Shown: piece by piece, positions 18,355-26,357 of the stretch
Layout: each line of letters begins with the position of its first letter
Numbering within the stretch: position 1 is the first letter of the stretch
Assembly: GCF_004348335.1 (NCBI RefSeq)
Contig: NZ_SMJW01000073.1
Location: 1-33,137, forward strand
Source of the DNA: Actinomadura bangladeshensis
Lineage (GTDB): Bacteria > Actinomycetota > Actinomycetes > Streptosporangiales > Streptosporangiaceae
Direction of reading: 5' to 3'
DNA: 33,137 nucleotides
Program-made: the position numbers and the translations under genes
The notes under the pieces: model-generated
Database searches by the model: none
What the model saw: the letters and a program-made list of their open reading frames with translations, nothing else
What the model was told of the DNA's origin: nothing

Positions 18355-18465
18355 ACGCGCTCCTTCACGGTCCTGTCGGACCACCATCAAATCGCGCCAC
18401 GGGACATCGTGTACCGACATCCGCATGAACGGCGGCCAATGGGGCCGCTGGAGCGTTCTATCACT

Positions 18466-19026
18466 TCAGAGGCGACGTATCAGACCTTTCGCCCGGATGC
18501 CCCCCTTGTACGCATAACCCCGGACATGAACGACCGGCGCGCCCGCCGGCGGGTCCCCGTGCACCTCTGCCGAGACCCCGACACCGTCCGCTTCCACCCG
18601 GATACCTGACGGCACGATGATCTCCACCGAGGACTTGTAGGCGAGCACCCGCAGGACCGTGACGGGGCCGTCCAATTCCGCGGCGCGCAGATCGATCGTC
18701 CCGGACCCCTTGTAGACGATCGTCGTGAAGCGTTCGGGCAGCCGCCACCGTCCGGCGCGCGTCACCGAACTCTTGTAGGCGACCTGGAAGCGTCCCACCG
18801 GCCCCCCGCCCGGACGCACCGGCACGGCCCCGCCGACCGGAAGATCGGCCGCGACGGCTCCCAGCTCGTCATGAGTACGCGCGGCCAGCACGAGGTCGAT
18901 GCGCTCGTCCAGCTCGGGCTCGTTCAGCCGCCCCTCGGCGAACGCGGTGTGCAGCCGGACGAGCATCTCGTCCCGGTCGCGGTCCGAGGCGCGCAGTGCG
19001 GGCGCGGGATGCTGCTCGACGCTCAT
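18466..19026 (-). CDS. DUF1707 domain protein with LiaF-like C-terminal region
   Basis: A 186-aa protein. The DUF1707 motif (LRASDRDRDEMLVRLHTAFA and EGRLNEPELDERIDLVLAAR, about 12-52) is followed by a beta-rich region (about 80-186) with three recurring YKSS/YKG phrases (VAYKSSVTRAG, IVYKGSGTIDL, LAYKSSVEIIV), like the cell-wall-active antibiotic response (LiaF-like) domain. No membrane segment is present, unlike many DUF1707 proteins. ATG 19026 is set by GGGGAGA five bases upstream; a GTG one codon earlier is too close. Its stop lies 111 bp before the propeller gene, a gap with only a short 6-bp stem (18432-18448). Confidence 0.8.
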   Translation of the reverse strand: MSVEQHPAPALRASDRDRDEMLVRLHTAFAEGRLNEPELDERIDLVLAARTHDELGAVAADLPVGGAVPVRPGGGPVGRFQVAYKSSVTRAGRWRLPERFTTIVYKGSGTIDLRAAELDGPVTVLRVLAYKSSVEIIVPSGIRVEADGVGVSAEVHGDPPAGAPVVHVRGYAYKGGIRAKGLIRRL

Positions 19027-19067
19027 CACTTCTCCCCTTCGAGGCCGGCCGACCTCCGCAGCCTGCT

Positions 19068-19086
19068 CCCTCCACCCCGTGGAGGG
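19068..19086. promoter_or_regulatory. inverted repeat CCCTCCAC-CCC-GTGGAGGG upstream of DUF1707 gene
   Basis: Perfect 8-bp arms with a 3-bp spacer, 42 bp upstream of the leftward DUF1707 start and next to a TTGACC hexamer on that strand. It could be an operator in the divergent 208-bp promoter region shared with the Uma2 gene. Nothing else stands out in that gap except TAGGTT near 19190, a possible -10 for the rightward gene. Confidence 0.35.
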
Positions 19087-19234
19087 TCAAGACGCGATAC
19101 ATCGTAACTCTCTCCCGCTCGGCTTTCGAGACATTCGGCCGCATCCCAACGCGCGATCATGCTTACCGGCCTTTCGGACGTCCGTCCGCTAGGTTCGAAG
19201 CAGCCCGTAGATCGAGGGTGAGGGGGGACGATCC

Positions 19235-19819
19235 ATGGGCGGGACGGTCGGCCGCGCCCACGGCCCGTACACGCTGTACGACCTGGACGCGCTTCCGGAG
19301 GAGGGCCGCCGCTACGAACTCGCCGACGGCTGGCTGAACGAGCTGCCGGGCGACCTGTGGCACGACCACGCCGCGGAGCAGCTGAAGACGATCCTGAAGG
19401 ACGCGGCCCGCCAGGCCGACGCCGACGTCCACATCGCCGGCGCCCCGCAGGACGTGACGACGCCGTCCGGCATCCGCAAGCCCGACGTCTTCGCCGTCGC
19501 CCGCGACGTCGCCCGCGCCGCCCTGGAACGCCAGACCCGCACCTACTACGGCCCCGACCTCATCCTGGTAGCCGAGGTAGTCACACCGCGCACGGTCAAC
19601 GAGCAGATCGACCGCGTCCGCAAGGTGGACGAGTACGCCGCGACGGGCATCCCCCACTACTGGCTGGTCGACCTGGAGCCCCGCCCCACCATCACCCTGC
19701 TCGAACTGCGAAACGACCACTACGAGCTAACCGGCAAGGCCCGCTCCGGCGAAACCCTGACCCTGGACCGCCCCTACCCCATCACCTTCGACCCAGCCCG
19801 CCTCTCCGAAATGGACTGA
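19235..19819 (+). CDS. Uma2-family (DUF820) PD-(D/E)XK nuclease-like protein
   Basis: A 194-aa protein with the Uma2 pattern: YELADGWLNELPG near the N-terminus, RKPDVFAVA containing the conserved Asp (about residue 88), LILVAEVVTPRTVNEQ containing the Glu, and RVRKVDEYAATGIPHYWLVD with the Lys. These are the residues of the PD-(D/E)XK fold, so a metal-dependent nuclease is plausible, although activity of this family is poorly tested. Such proteins are abundant and often laterally acquired in actinobacteria. AGGGGGGA precedes ATG 19235. It converges on the DUF397 gene with a 32-bp gap. Confidence 0.85.
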   Translation: MGGTVGRAHGPYTLYDLDALPEEGRRYELADGWLNELPGDLWHDHAAEQLKTILKDAARQADADVHIAGAPQDVTTPSGIRKPDVFAVARDVARAALERQTRTYYGPDLILVAEVVTPRTVNEQIDRVRKVDEYAATGIPHYWLVDLEPRPTITLLELRNDHYELTGKARSGETLTLDRPYPITFDPARLSEMD

Positions 19820-19851
19820 CCCCAGGCCGGTGCGATGCCGGCGGGCAACAC

Positions 19852-20058
19852 TCAAAGATCGAGGTCGCCCGCCCTGACCTTGGCCAGCAAGCCATCGAAG
19901 GCAGCGCGCTCCATGGCGATGTACCCGCCCTCCGGGTTCTTGCTGTCGCGAACACCGACGAGCCCCGACGCCTCCGCGACCTCCACACACTGGCCGCTCT
20001 GCCCGCCGCTGCGGCTGCTCTTACGCCAGCGGGCGGACGAGAAATCAGTCGTCCTCAC
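19852..20058 (-). CDS. DUF397 protein, copy 1
   Basis: A 68-aa DUF397 protein with the family signature FSSARWRKSSRSGG, then GQCVEVAEASGLVGVRDSKN. GTG 20058 follows GGAGGG. It is about 76 percent identical to the next gene (52 of 68 by eye), and the pair lie in the same orientation 27 bp apart, so they arose by tandem duplication. DUF397 proteins accompany XRE/DUF5753 regulators such as WhiJ-type systems, where they are thought to modulate the regulator. Confidence 0.88.
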   Translation of the reverse strand: MRTTDFSSARWRKSSRSGGQSGQCVEVAEASGLVGVRDSKNPEGGYIAMERAAFDGLLAKVRAGDLDL

Positions 20059-20085
20059 AGTCCCTCCACACAGGTGCACAACCGC

Positions 20086-20292
20086 TCAAAGATCGAAGTC
20101 GCCCGCCTTCACCCGAGCGAGCAGGACAGAGACCGCGCCACGATCCAGCACGAGGTGACCACCCTCCGGAGACTTGCTGTCGCGAACACCGACGAGCCCG
20201 GACGCCTCCGCGACCTCCACACACTGACCACTGTTCCCGCCGCTGCGGCTGCTCTTACGCCAGCGGGCGGACGAGAGGTCGGTCGTCTTCAC
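20086..20292 (-). CDS. DUF397 protein, copy 2
   Basis: A 68-aa DUF397 protein (LSSARWRKSSRSGGNSGQC). GTG 20292 follows AGGAGG inside the end of the XRE gene, and its start overlaps that gene's stop as GTGA. It is therefore translated together with the regulator, while copy 1 follows behind. The C-terminal third differs most from copy 1 (HLVLDRGAVSVLL against YIAMERAAFDGLL), so the two may have diverged in partner choice. Confidence 0.88.
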   Translation of the reverse strand: MKTTDLSSARWRKSSRSGGNSGQCVEVAEASGLVGVRDSKSPEGGHLVLDRGAVSVLLARVKAGDFDL

Positions 20293-21092
20293 AGTTCCTC
20301 CTGTGCCTTGCGGATCGCGGCTTTCGAGTCCTCGGCGTTCAGTGCCTTGGATCTGATCAATTCGAAGAGTACGCCAAGTTCGGCGACATATCCGGCATCG
20401 TCGATGAGTCTGCCACGTCCACACGCCATCTCGACGTAGGCGGTGTCGGGTTCCCCCGTGGAGGACAAGATCGTGAACGCACCCTCCGGACACAGCTCAG
20501 CGTCCTCTGGTACGACATGGACATGGACGTGAGGTAGTTCCGACAGCGTCAGCAGGTGTTCGAGTTGAGCTCGCATGACCTCGGCACCACCGAACGGCCG
20601 GCGCAGTACGTGCTCGTCGAAAAGCGCGGTCACGACAGGAGGATTCTCCCGATGCAGGATCTCCTGCCGCTCGATCCGAGCTGCGACGAGACGCTCCAGT
20701 TTGTCCGGCTGCTGGCCCGCGCGCAGCACAGCTCGCGCGTAAGCCTCTGTCTGGAAGAGACCGGTGACCACGAAGTCTTCATAGATCTTGCTCATGCCCG
20801 CCTCGATTTGGGCGTCGATGAACTCGGGGAAGCCTGCGGGGAGGCCGGTCTCTTCGACGACGCGAGGATAGAGGGCCTCGAAGAACTGACTCAGGCCGAA
20901 GACCTCGTCCAGCTTCTGGCAGACCTTCAGCGTCGGGCGGCGGGTGCAGAGTTCGATACCGCTCACCATGCTGCCCGATATGTGGATTTTTGCCCCAAGG
21001 GCGGGCTGTGACCAGCCTTTTCCCTCACGATGACGCTTGAGGTGAAAGGCGAAGAATGCTCGGGCCGATTCCGAGGGGTGCGGGGGCTGCAT
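20289..21092 (-). CDS. XRE-family regulator with DUF5753 domain
   Basis: A 267-aa protein. An N-terminal Cro/C1-type HTH (HLKRHREGKGWSQPALGAKI, then SGSMVSGIELCTRRPTL, about 17-55) is joined to the DUF5753 ligand/partner domain (about 85-260) with the usual phrases VVTGLFQTEAYARAVL, RIERQEIL and SELPHVHVHVVPEDA. These regulators pair with DUF397 proteins in actinobacteria and affect development or secondary metabolism. ATG 21092 has GGGAGGA seven bases upstream. GC content is lower here than in the metabolic genes, as often seen for this family. Confidence 0.88.
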   Translation of the reverse strand: MQPPHPSESARAFFAFHLKRHREGKGWSQPALGAKIHISGSMVSGIELCTRRPTLKVCQKLDEVFGLSQFFEALYPRVVEETGLPAGFPEFIDAQIEAGMSKIYEDFVVTGLFQTEAYARAVLRAGQQPDKLERLVAARIERQEILHRENPPVVTALFDEHVLRRPFGGAEVMRAQLEHLLTLSELPHVHVHVVPEDAELCPEGAFTILSSTGEPDTAYVEMACGRGRLIDDAGYVAELGVLFELIRSKALNAEDSKAAIRKAQEEL

Positions 21093-21364
21093 GAGAATCC
21101 TCCCGATCTACACAGGGCGTTGTGCGGTCACCTGATCACTTGTGGAGATGAAGCCATAGCCGAGCGTAATCGAATCGACCAAGGATTGTGGGCCGTACGG
21201 CAATTCCCACGCAATGAGGTCGATCATGAAACTCGCCGATCAATTCGTCCGCCGCCAGATTCGCGGGGCGTGACAGGATGGGTGTGCACGAACGGCGGTC
21301 AGGAGGACGGGTTCTTCCGCCGCCCCCTTCCGAGCCGAAGGCCGCGCGGCGTCCCGGGGCGCCG
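21093..21364. promoter_or_regulatory. divergent intergenic region between XRE and the small-gene trio
   Basis: Compositionally AT-richer than its surroundings. It presumably carries the promoters of both the leftward XRE/DUF397 genes and the rightward trio. I see no strong palindrome except short ones (CCGTACGG at about 21194). AGGAGG at 21301 is not followed by a start codon in a useful frame. Confidence 0.4.
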
Positions 21365-21643
21365 ATGCCGCAGCGGGAGCGGATCACCTTCCTGGTCCGG
21401 CTCAACGAGAGGTTCGTCCGGGTCGCGGGGCTGCTGACGGCCTTCACCTCTATCGACGGCTACCCCGTTCTCAACGTCATCCCGCACAAGATCCCCGGTC
21501 GCGCGGCGACAGTCGGGTGCCGCTACCGCGACGGGCAGTGGTGGTTCTACGACGTCCGAACCGGCGCACCGATCCGTCCCGCGAACGAGCTGGACGCGGC
21601 CGCTTCCCAGATCAGGGTGGCCATGTCCCAGGTGACGCGGTGA
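21365..21643 (+). CDS. conserved small protein A of an overlapping trio
   Basis: A 92-aa protein of unknown function from ATG 21365. An earlier ATG (21278) is in frame, but the stretch between them has a clearly lower share of G/C-ending codons, while GC3 is near complete after 21365; no strong ribosome site supports either. The core runs as a helix (ITFLVRLNERFVRVAGLLTA), strands (PVLNVIPHK, ATVGCRYRDGQWWFYDV) and TGAPIRPANELDAAASQI. This last phrase parallels TGDPLRPCHDLAGTAKDI in the third gene, so A and C look like paralogues. The stop overlaps the next start. Confidence 0.65.
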   Translation: MPQRERITFLVRLNERFVRVAGLLTAFTSIDGYPVLNVIPHKIPGRAATVGCRYRDGQWWFYDVRTGAPIRPANELDAAASQIRVAMSQVTR

Positions 21644-21912
21644 GTGAGCCGCCGGGCGCGCGGAAACCGCGCAAGATCTTCGTCTGGGACGTCCGAAGCC
21701 GCGATGCCGGGTGGGCCGGGGTGACCGACGACCGTGGCACTGCAATGCAGCACGTCCACCGGCTCCTCCGCAACGGCGGACCCGACGGGCGGGGGTCGGT
21801 TCGCCGGGTCGCGCTCGACCCGCTCGGCCGCGTCCGCTACATCCACCTCAGAACGGTCGCCGAAGCGTGGCGGGACGAAGGGACCGGCGCCGTCGTCTGG
21901 CGGGACGGGTGA
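21640..21912 (+). CDS. conserved small protein B of an overlapping trio
   Basis: A 90-aa protein from GTG 21640, which overlaps the previous stop as GTGA. The sequence has a strand (KIFVWDVRSRDAGWAGVTDD), a helix (AMQHVHRLLRN) and further strands (VRRVALDPLGRVRYIHLRT), with a C-terminal GAVVWRD. I recognise no family. It sits between two paralogous partners with overlaps on both sides, so it is probably part of one complex or pathway with them. Confidence 0.65.
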   Translation: MSEPPGARKPRKIFVWDVRSRDAGWAGVTDDRGTAMQHVHRLLRNGGPDGRGSVRRVALDPLGRVRYIHLRTVAEAWRDEGTGAVVWRDG

Positions 21913-22310
21913 ACGCCGCGCAGTACCTCGACGCCCTCGCCGCCGAACTCCACGCCGCGGGCTGGTCGACACGGCCCCGGTACGAGCGCATCCCCATCCT
22001 GCTGCACGTCTTCTCCCCCGACCTCCCACAGATCGGCGAGAGCATCCACGTCAAGGCCGGGGTGGGCGGCGTGCCCTGGTTCGTCTCCTCCACTGGAGAC
22101 CCGCTGAGGCCCTGCCATGATCTGGCCGGCACCGCCAAGGACATCGCCGCGCGGCTGGCACCGTTCTCGCACGATGTGCACAGCGCCCGCCGAAGGCAAC
22201 GCCCTCGGTCGGCCCGCTGCCGGATGGCGCGATTCTTGCGGATGTTGGCGATCTTGCCGCTCGTACGGGCGGCGCGTCCGGGGAAGGGTGGTCAGCGTTG
22301 GCATCCATGA
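21909..22310 (+). CDS. conserved small protein C of an overlapping trio (paralogue of A)
   Basis: A 133-aa protein from GTG 21909, overlapping the previous stop as GTGA. The N-terminal helix YLDALAAELHAAGW and the phrases ILLHVFSPDLPQ, VPWFVSSTGDPLRP and DLAGTAKDIAARL line up with protein A. The last 40 or so residues are Arg-rich and use more A/T-ending codons, so the tail may be unstructured or read beyond the ancestral end. Function unknown. The oxidoreductase gene follows after 13 bp with its own ribosome site. Confidence 0.65.
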   Translation: MNAAQYLDALAAELHAAGWSTRPRYERIPILLHVFSPDLPQIGESIHVKAGVGGVPWFVSSTGDPLRPCHDLAGTAKDIAARLAPFSHDVHSARRRQRPRSARCRMARFLRMLAILPLVRAARPGKGGQRWHP

Positions 22311-22323
22311 TGAGGAGGTCGCC

Positions 22324-23253
22324 GTGGCGGAAATGATGCGGGCGGTCCGGCAGGACGTGCTGGGCGGGCCCGAGGTGCTCAAGATCGTCGAGGTCGAGCG
22401 GCCGGAGCCGGGGCCCACGGAGGTGCTCGTGCGGGTGCGGGCGGCCGGGGTGAACCCGACCGACTGGAAGCACCGGGCGGGCGGCGGGTTCCTCGGCCAG
22501 CCCCCGTTCACCCTCGGGTGGGACGTGTCCGGTGTGGTGGAGAAGGTCGGGATCGGAGTGACGCTGCACAAGCCCGGCGACGAGGTCTTCGGGATGCTGC
22601 CGTATCCCTTCGGGGTCGGGTCGCACGCCGAGTACGTGACGGCAGCGTCGCGGACATTCGCGGCGAAGCCGTCCGCGATCGACCACGTGCAGGCGGGGGC
22701 GCTGCCGCTGGCGGCGCTGACGGCGTGGCAGGCGCTCATCGACACGGCGGGCCTGCGCGAGGGGCAGCGGATGCTGATCCACGCGGCGGCGGGCGGCGTC
22801 GGACACCTGGCCGTGCAGATCGCCAAGGCTCACGGTGCGTACGTGCTCGGGACGGCCAGCGCGGGCAAGCACGACTTCCTGCGCGGCCTCGGCGTGGACG
22901 AGCCGATCGACTACCGCGGCGTCGACTTCGCCGAGGCGGTAAAAGACGTCGACATCGTGATCGACACGATCGGCGGCGACTACGGCCCGCGTTCCCTGCG
23001 CGTGCTCCGCCCCGGCGGCGTGCTCGTGTCGCTGGTGCTGAGCAAGCTCGCCGACACGAACGCCGACGGCGTCCGGACGGAGACCATGCTGGTCGAGCCC
23101 GACCACCACGCGATGACGCAGATCGCCGCGCTCGCCGAGGCCGGGACGCTGCGCGCCGAGATCGACTCCGTCTTCCCCCTGGAGGACGCCGCGAAGGCCC
23201 ACGAGCGCGGCGACACCGGCCGGGTCACGGGCAAGATCGTCCTGACCGTCTAG
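22324..23253 (+). CDS. NADPH:quinone oxidoreductase-like MDR protein
   Basis: A 309-aa zinc-independent medium-chain dehydrogenase/reductase. The N-terminal GroES-like domain has RAAGVNPTDWKHRAG and PFTLGWDVSGVVEKVG; the Rossmann domain has LIHAAAGGVGHLAVQIAKA, the nucleotide-binding A-x-x-G-x-V-G variant. No structural or catalytic Zn cysteines are present. Such enzymes reduce quinones or enones with NADPH in the cytosol. GTG 22324 follows GAGGAGG at 22312-22318; ATG 22333 is a possible alternative. It is followed after 2 bp by the second copy of the 64-bp hairpin repeat. Confidence 0.88.
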   Translation: MAEMMRAVRQDVLGGPEVLKIVEVERPEPGPTEVLVRVRAAGVNPTDWKHRAGGGFLGQPPFTLGWDVSGVVEKVGIGVTLHKPGDEVFGMLPYPFGVGSHAEYVTAASRTFAAKPSAIDHVQAGALPLAALTAWQALIDTAGLREGQRMLIHAAAGGVGHLAVQIAKAHGAYVLGTASAGKHDFLRGLGVDEPIDYRGVDFAEAVKDVDIVIDTIGGDYGPRSLRVLRPGGVLVSLVLSKLADTNADGVRTETMLVEPDHHAMTQIAALAEAGTLRAEIDSVFPLEDAAKAHERGDTGRVTGKIVLTV

Positions 23254-23255
23254 TG

Positions 23256-23319
23256 CGTTGACCTGCGGCGTGTTGTTGTTATGAGCCGCCGGATAACAAC
23301 AACACGCCGCAGATCAACG
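23256..23319. repeat. 64-bp dispersed hairpin repeat, copy 2
   Basis: CTGCGGCGTGTTGTTGTTAT (23263-23282) pairs perfectly over 20 bp with its complement at 23293-23312, loop GAGCCGCCGG. The outer arms CGTTGA/TCAACG extend the stem with one mismatch. Length and outer sequence equal copy 1 (10942-11005); only the loop and inner right arm differ. It starts 2 bp after the oxidoreductase stop and probably terminates its transcription. Confidence 0.85.
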
Positions 23320-23332
23320 ACGTGGCGGCCCG

Positions 23333-23361
23333 GTGGACGCTCGTGGTCGCCGCACTAGGCT
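23333..23361 (+). promoter_or_regulatory. sigma-70-type promoter for a leaderless Cupin_5 gene
   Basis: GTGGAC (23333-23338), a 17-bp spacer and TAGGCT (23356-23361) make a fair actinobacterial promoter. The GTG start is 6 bases after the -10, so the mRNA is probably leaderless, consistent with the absence of a ribosome site. Confidence 0.6.
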
Positions 23362-23367
23362 CGATGC

Positions 23368-24060
23368 GTGCTGCTGCTGACGACGCTTGACGCCTGGGAG
23401 GCCGAGCCCGGCCCGCGATTCGTCCTGCCCGAGACCGGTGCCGCCTGGACGCCCGAGGAGGGCGCGCTCGCCGTCGCCGACGACGTGTTCGAAGAGGGGC
23501 AGGTCATCGCGGTCACGCTGGATCCCGAGCCGGGCGCGGTGCCGGCCCGCGGGGTGATCGACAAAACGGCGGCGTCCCGCGTCCGCTACCTGCGGCGCGG
23601 GCCGGACGGCAGGCACGCCGCACTCCTCGACCGGCCCGCGACGGCGGCGGCGCTCGACCTGCTGCCGCACCCCGAGGGCGGCTGGTACCGGGAGACATGG
23701 CGCTCGGACGTGACCTTCACGCCGGACGGCTATCCGGGTGAGCGGGCGAGCGCGACCGGCATCTACTTCCTGCTGCCGCCGGGCGAGGAGTCGATGTGGC
23801 ACGCCGTCCGGTCCGCCGAGGTGTGGCTGTGGCACAAGGGCGGGCCGCTGGCGCTGCTCCTCGACGGCGACGGCGAACGCCCGTCCGGAGACCCGGAGAC
23901 GGTCATGCTCGGCAACGGCCTGGCGGACGGGCAGGTCCCCCAGGCCGTCGTCCCGCCCGGCGTCTGGCAGGCGGCACGTCCGGCCGGGGACGAAGAGGTC
24001 CTGGTCAGTTGCGTCGTCTCCCCCGGCTTCGACTTCACCGACTTCCGCGCCCTCCCCTAG
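23368..24060 (+). CDS. Cupin_5 (DUF985) protein with N-terminal extension
   Basis: A 230-aa protein. The C-terminal part (about residue 90 on) is a Cupin_5/DUF985 domain: LLPHPEGGWYRETWRS, then TGIYFLLPPGEESMWHAVRSAEVWLWHKGGPL and VVPPGVWQAARP, with the expected metal-ligand His and Glu residues. The first 85 residues form a separate unknown domain (FVLPETGAAWTPEEGALAV, VIAVTLDPEP), not usual for this family. Cupin_5 proteins are presumed sugar- or small-molecule-binding epimerase-like enzymes. GTG 23368 is fixed by the promoter spacing. Confidence 0.8.
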   Translation: MLLLTTLDAWEAEPGPRFVLPETGAAWTPEEGALAVADDVFEEGQVIAVTLDPEPGAVPARGVIDKTAASRVRYLRRGPDGRHAALLDRPATAAALDLLPHPEGGWYRETWRSDVTFTPDGYPGERASATGIYFLLPPGEESMWHAVRSAEVWLWHKGGPLALLLDGDGERPSGDPETVMLGNGLADGQVPQAVVPPGVWQAARPAGDEEVLVSCVVSPGFDFTDFRALP

Positions 24061-24085
24061 GCATCGAAGCGGAGCAGGGTTGGGG

Positions 24086-24134
24086 AGCGGTGTGCCGCCT
24101 GCGTGCGTGGCCTCACGGTGGGCGGCACACCGCT
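24086..24134. terminator. bidirectional terminator between convergent genes
   Basis: AGCGGTGTGCCGCC (24086-24099) pairs perfectly with GGCGGCACACCGCT (24121-24134); the loop itself contains a small CGTG-GCCT-CACG stem. It lies between the rightward Cupin_5 gene and the end of the leftward sugar operon. Confidence 0.8.
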
Positions 24135-24137
24135 GGC

Positions 24138-25142
24138 TCAGTCGGAGGAGAACGCGGCGTCGAAGGCGCCTTCCGGCGGCTCCATGGCGTTGAGGGCGCG
24201 GACGAACTCCAGCGCCTCCGGGGCGCCCTGGAGGCGGTCCATGCCGGCGTCCTCCCACTCGACGGAGATCGGGCCGTCGTAGCCGATCGAGTTCAGCGCG
24301 CGGAACACGTCCTCCCAGGGGACGTCGCCGCGGCCGGTGGAGATGAAGTCCCAGCCGCGCCGCATGTCCGCCCAGGGCAGGTGGGACGACAGGCGCCCGC
24401 GCCGGCCGTCGCCCGTGCGGACCTTGGTGTCCTTGCAGTCGACGTGGTAGATCCGGTCGCGGAAGTCGAACAGGAAGCCGACCGGGTCGAGCTCCTGCCA
24501 CACGAAGTGGGACGGGTCGAAGTTCAGCCCGAACGCCGGGCGGTGCCCGATCGCCTCCAGGGTCCGGACGGTCGTCCAGTAGTCGTAGGCGATCTCGCTC
24601 GGGTGGACCTCGTGCGCGAACCGAACGCCGACCTCGTCGAACACGTCCAGGATCGGGTTCCAGCGCTCGGCGAAGTCGACGTAGCCGCGCTCCACCATCG
24701 CGTCGGGGGTGGGCGGGAACATCGCGACCGTGTGCCAGATCGAGGAGCCGGTGAAGCCGACGACCGTGTCGACGCCCAGTGCGGCGGCGGCGCGGGCGGT
24801 GTCCTTGATCTCGGCGGCGGCGCGCTGCCGGACGCCCTCCGCCTCCCCGTCCCCCCAGATCCGCTCCGGCAGGATCGCCTTGTGGCGTTCGTCCGGGTTG
24901 TCGCAGACGGCCTGGCCGACGAGGTGGTTGGAGATCGCCCACACCTTCAGGTCGTGCTTGGCGAGCGTCTCCAGCTTGCGCGGGATGTAGGAGTCGTCGG
25001 CGAGGGCCTTGTCGACCTCGAAGTGGTCGCCCCAGCAGGCGATCTCCAGGCCCTCGTAGCCCCAGCCGGACGCGAGGCGGCAGACCTCCTCGAACGGCAG
25101 GTCGGCCCACTGGCCGGTGAACAGGGTGATCGGTCGTGCCAT
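24138..25142 (-). CDS. sugar phosphate isomerase/epimerase (IolE-like TIM barrel)
   Basis: A 334-aa xylose-isomerase-like TIM barrel starting [20 protein letters not shown]. Likely metal ligands lie in [12 protein letters not shown] (Glu), [10 protein letters not shown] (Asp/His), HVDCKDTKV and [10 protein letters not shown] (Glu). In the IolE/epimerase family such enzymes epimerise or dehydrate sugar or keto-inositol derivatives. It ends the leftward sugar operon and starts 2 bp after the dehydrogenase stop, so the pair probably act consecutively: oxidation to a keto-sugar, then isomerisation. The substrate is not identifiable. Confidence 0.87.
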   Translation of the reverse strand: MARPITLFTGQWADLPFEEVCRLASGWGYEGLEIACWGDHFEVDKALADDSYIPRKLETLAKHDLKVWAISNHLVGQAVCDNPDERHKAILPERIWGDGEAEGVRQRAAAEIKDTARAAAALGVDTVVGFTGSSIWHTVAMFPPTPDAMVERGYVDFAERWNPILDVFDEVGVRFAHEVHPSEIAYDYWTTVRTLEAIGHRPAFGLNFDPSHFVWQELDPVGFLFDFRDRIYHVDCKDTKVRTGDGRRGRLSSHLPWADMRRGWDFISTGRGDVPWEDVFRALNSIGYDGPISVEWEDAGMDRLQGAPEALEFVRALNAMEPPEGAFDAAFSSD

Positions 25143-25144
25143 GG

Positions 25145-26284
25145 TCAGTTGCTCCCTTCGACGTCGACCCAGCTGCGGGACGCGGCGCTGTCGGCGACCG
25201 CGGCGAGGACGCGCTGGACCTGCAGGCCGTCGGCGAACGACGGGCGCGGGTCGGTGCCGTCCGCGATGGCGGTGAGCAGGTCGGCGATCTGGTGGGTGAA
25301 GGTGTGCTCGTATCCGAGGATGTGGCCGGGCGGCCACCAGTGTCCGGCGTACGGGTGGACGGGCTCGGTGACGACGATGCGGCGGAACCCGGCGGTCGCG
25401 CCGTCCTCGGTCCCGTCGTAGAACCAGAGCTCGTTGAGCGATTCGAGGTCGAACGCCAGGGCGCCGGACGAACCGCTGACCTCGATGCGCAGCGAGTTCT
25501 TGCGGCCGGTCGCGAAGCGGGTGGCCTCGAACGTGGCGAGCGCGCCGGCGTCCGTGCGTCCGATGAACAGGGCCGCGTCGTCGACGGTGACCGGCGCGGT
25601 GCCGCCGCCCGGCACGGGACGTTCCGGGACGAAGGTGTCCATCAGCGCCGACACCCCGACGAGCGACTGCCCGGTGATGAACTGGGCGGTGTCGATGATG
25701 TGCGCGCCGATGTCGCCGAGCGCGCCGGACCCGGCCCGGTCGCGGTCCATCCGCCAGGTGAACGGGGCCTCCGGGTCGGCCAGCCAGTCCTGGAGGTACT
25801 GCGCGCGGATGTGCCGGACGGTCCCGATGCGCCCCTCGTCCACCAGCCGCCGCGCCAGGGTGACCGCCGGGACGCGCCGGTAGTTGAACCCGACCATCGA
25901 CCGGACGCCGCGCTCGCGCGCCCGGTCGGCGGCGGCGGCCATCGCCTCGGCCTCGGCGACGGAGTTGGCGAGCGGCTTCTCGCACAGCACGTGCTTGCCG
26001 GCGTCCAGCGCGGCGACCGCGATCTCGGCGTGGCTGTCGCCCGGCGTGCAGATGTCGACGAGCTGGACGTCGTCGCGGCGGAGCAGCTCCTTCCAGTCGG
26101 TCTCCACCGACGCCCAGCCGAGCGCGTCCGCGGCGGCGCGGGCGCGGTCGGCGGAACGCCCGGCGAGGGCCGCCATGACGGGCGTCAGCGGCGGCCCGAA
26201 GAACGGCCCGACGCTGCGCCACGCCTGGGAGTGGGCGCGCCCCATGAACGCGTACCCGACCATCCCGACTCCGACGGTCGTCAT
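25145..26284 (-). CDS. Gfo/Idh/MocA-family oxidoreductase
   Basis: A 379-aa NAD(P)-dependent dehydrogenase. The N-terminal Rossmann motif is [16 protein letters not shown] (about 7-22), the conserved EKP motif is in [18 protein letters not shown] (the catalytic Lys region), and the C-terminal domain has [18 protein letters not shown] with the family Asp/His. It would oxidise a hydroxyl of a sugar or inositol. ATG 26284 follows GAGGTGA. It is separated from the binding-protein gene by a strong hairpin, so it may be expressed at a lower level than the transporter. Confidence 0.9.
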   Translation of the reverse strand: MTTVGVGMVGYAFMGRAHSQAWRSVGPFFGPPLTPVMAALAGRSADRARAAADALGWASVETDWKELLRRDDVQLVDICTPGDSHAEIAVAALDAGKHVLCEKPLANSVAEAEAMAAAADRARERGVRSMVGFNYRRVPAVTLARRLVDEGRIGTVRHIRAQYLQDWLADPEAPFTWRMDRDRAGSGALGDIGAHIIDTAQFITGQSLVGVSALMDTFVPERPVPGGGTAPVTVDDAALFIGRTDAGALATFEATRFATGRKNSLRIEVSGSSGALAFDLESLNELWFYDGTEDGATAGFRRIVVTEPVHPYAGHWWPPGHILGYEHTFTHQIADLLTAIADGTDPRPSFADGLQVQRVLAAVADSAASRSWVDVEGSN

Positions 26285-26306
26285 ATTCAGCTCACCTCTC
26301 TATGTG

Positions 26307-26346
26307 ACCGGCGCGCCCGCCGCGGGAGCGGGGCGGGCGCGCCGGT
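26307..26346 (-). terminator. hairpin between binding-protein and dehydrogenase genes
   Basis: ACCGGCGCGCCCGCC (26307-26321) and GGCGGGCGCGCCGGT (26332-26346) form a perfect 15-bp stem with a 10-nt loop, 11 bp after the binding-protein stop. It is probably a partial terminator or an mRNA-stabilising stem that raises binding-protein output relative to the downstream genes. Confidence 0.65.
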
Positions 26347-26357
26347 GCCCCCGTCGC

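Noticed and set aside
18355-18426. Earlier ATG starts for the propeller gene
   Set aside because: No ribosome site, whereas GTG 18354 has GAAGGAG at ideal distance.
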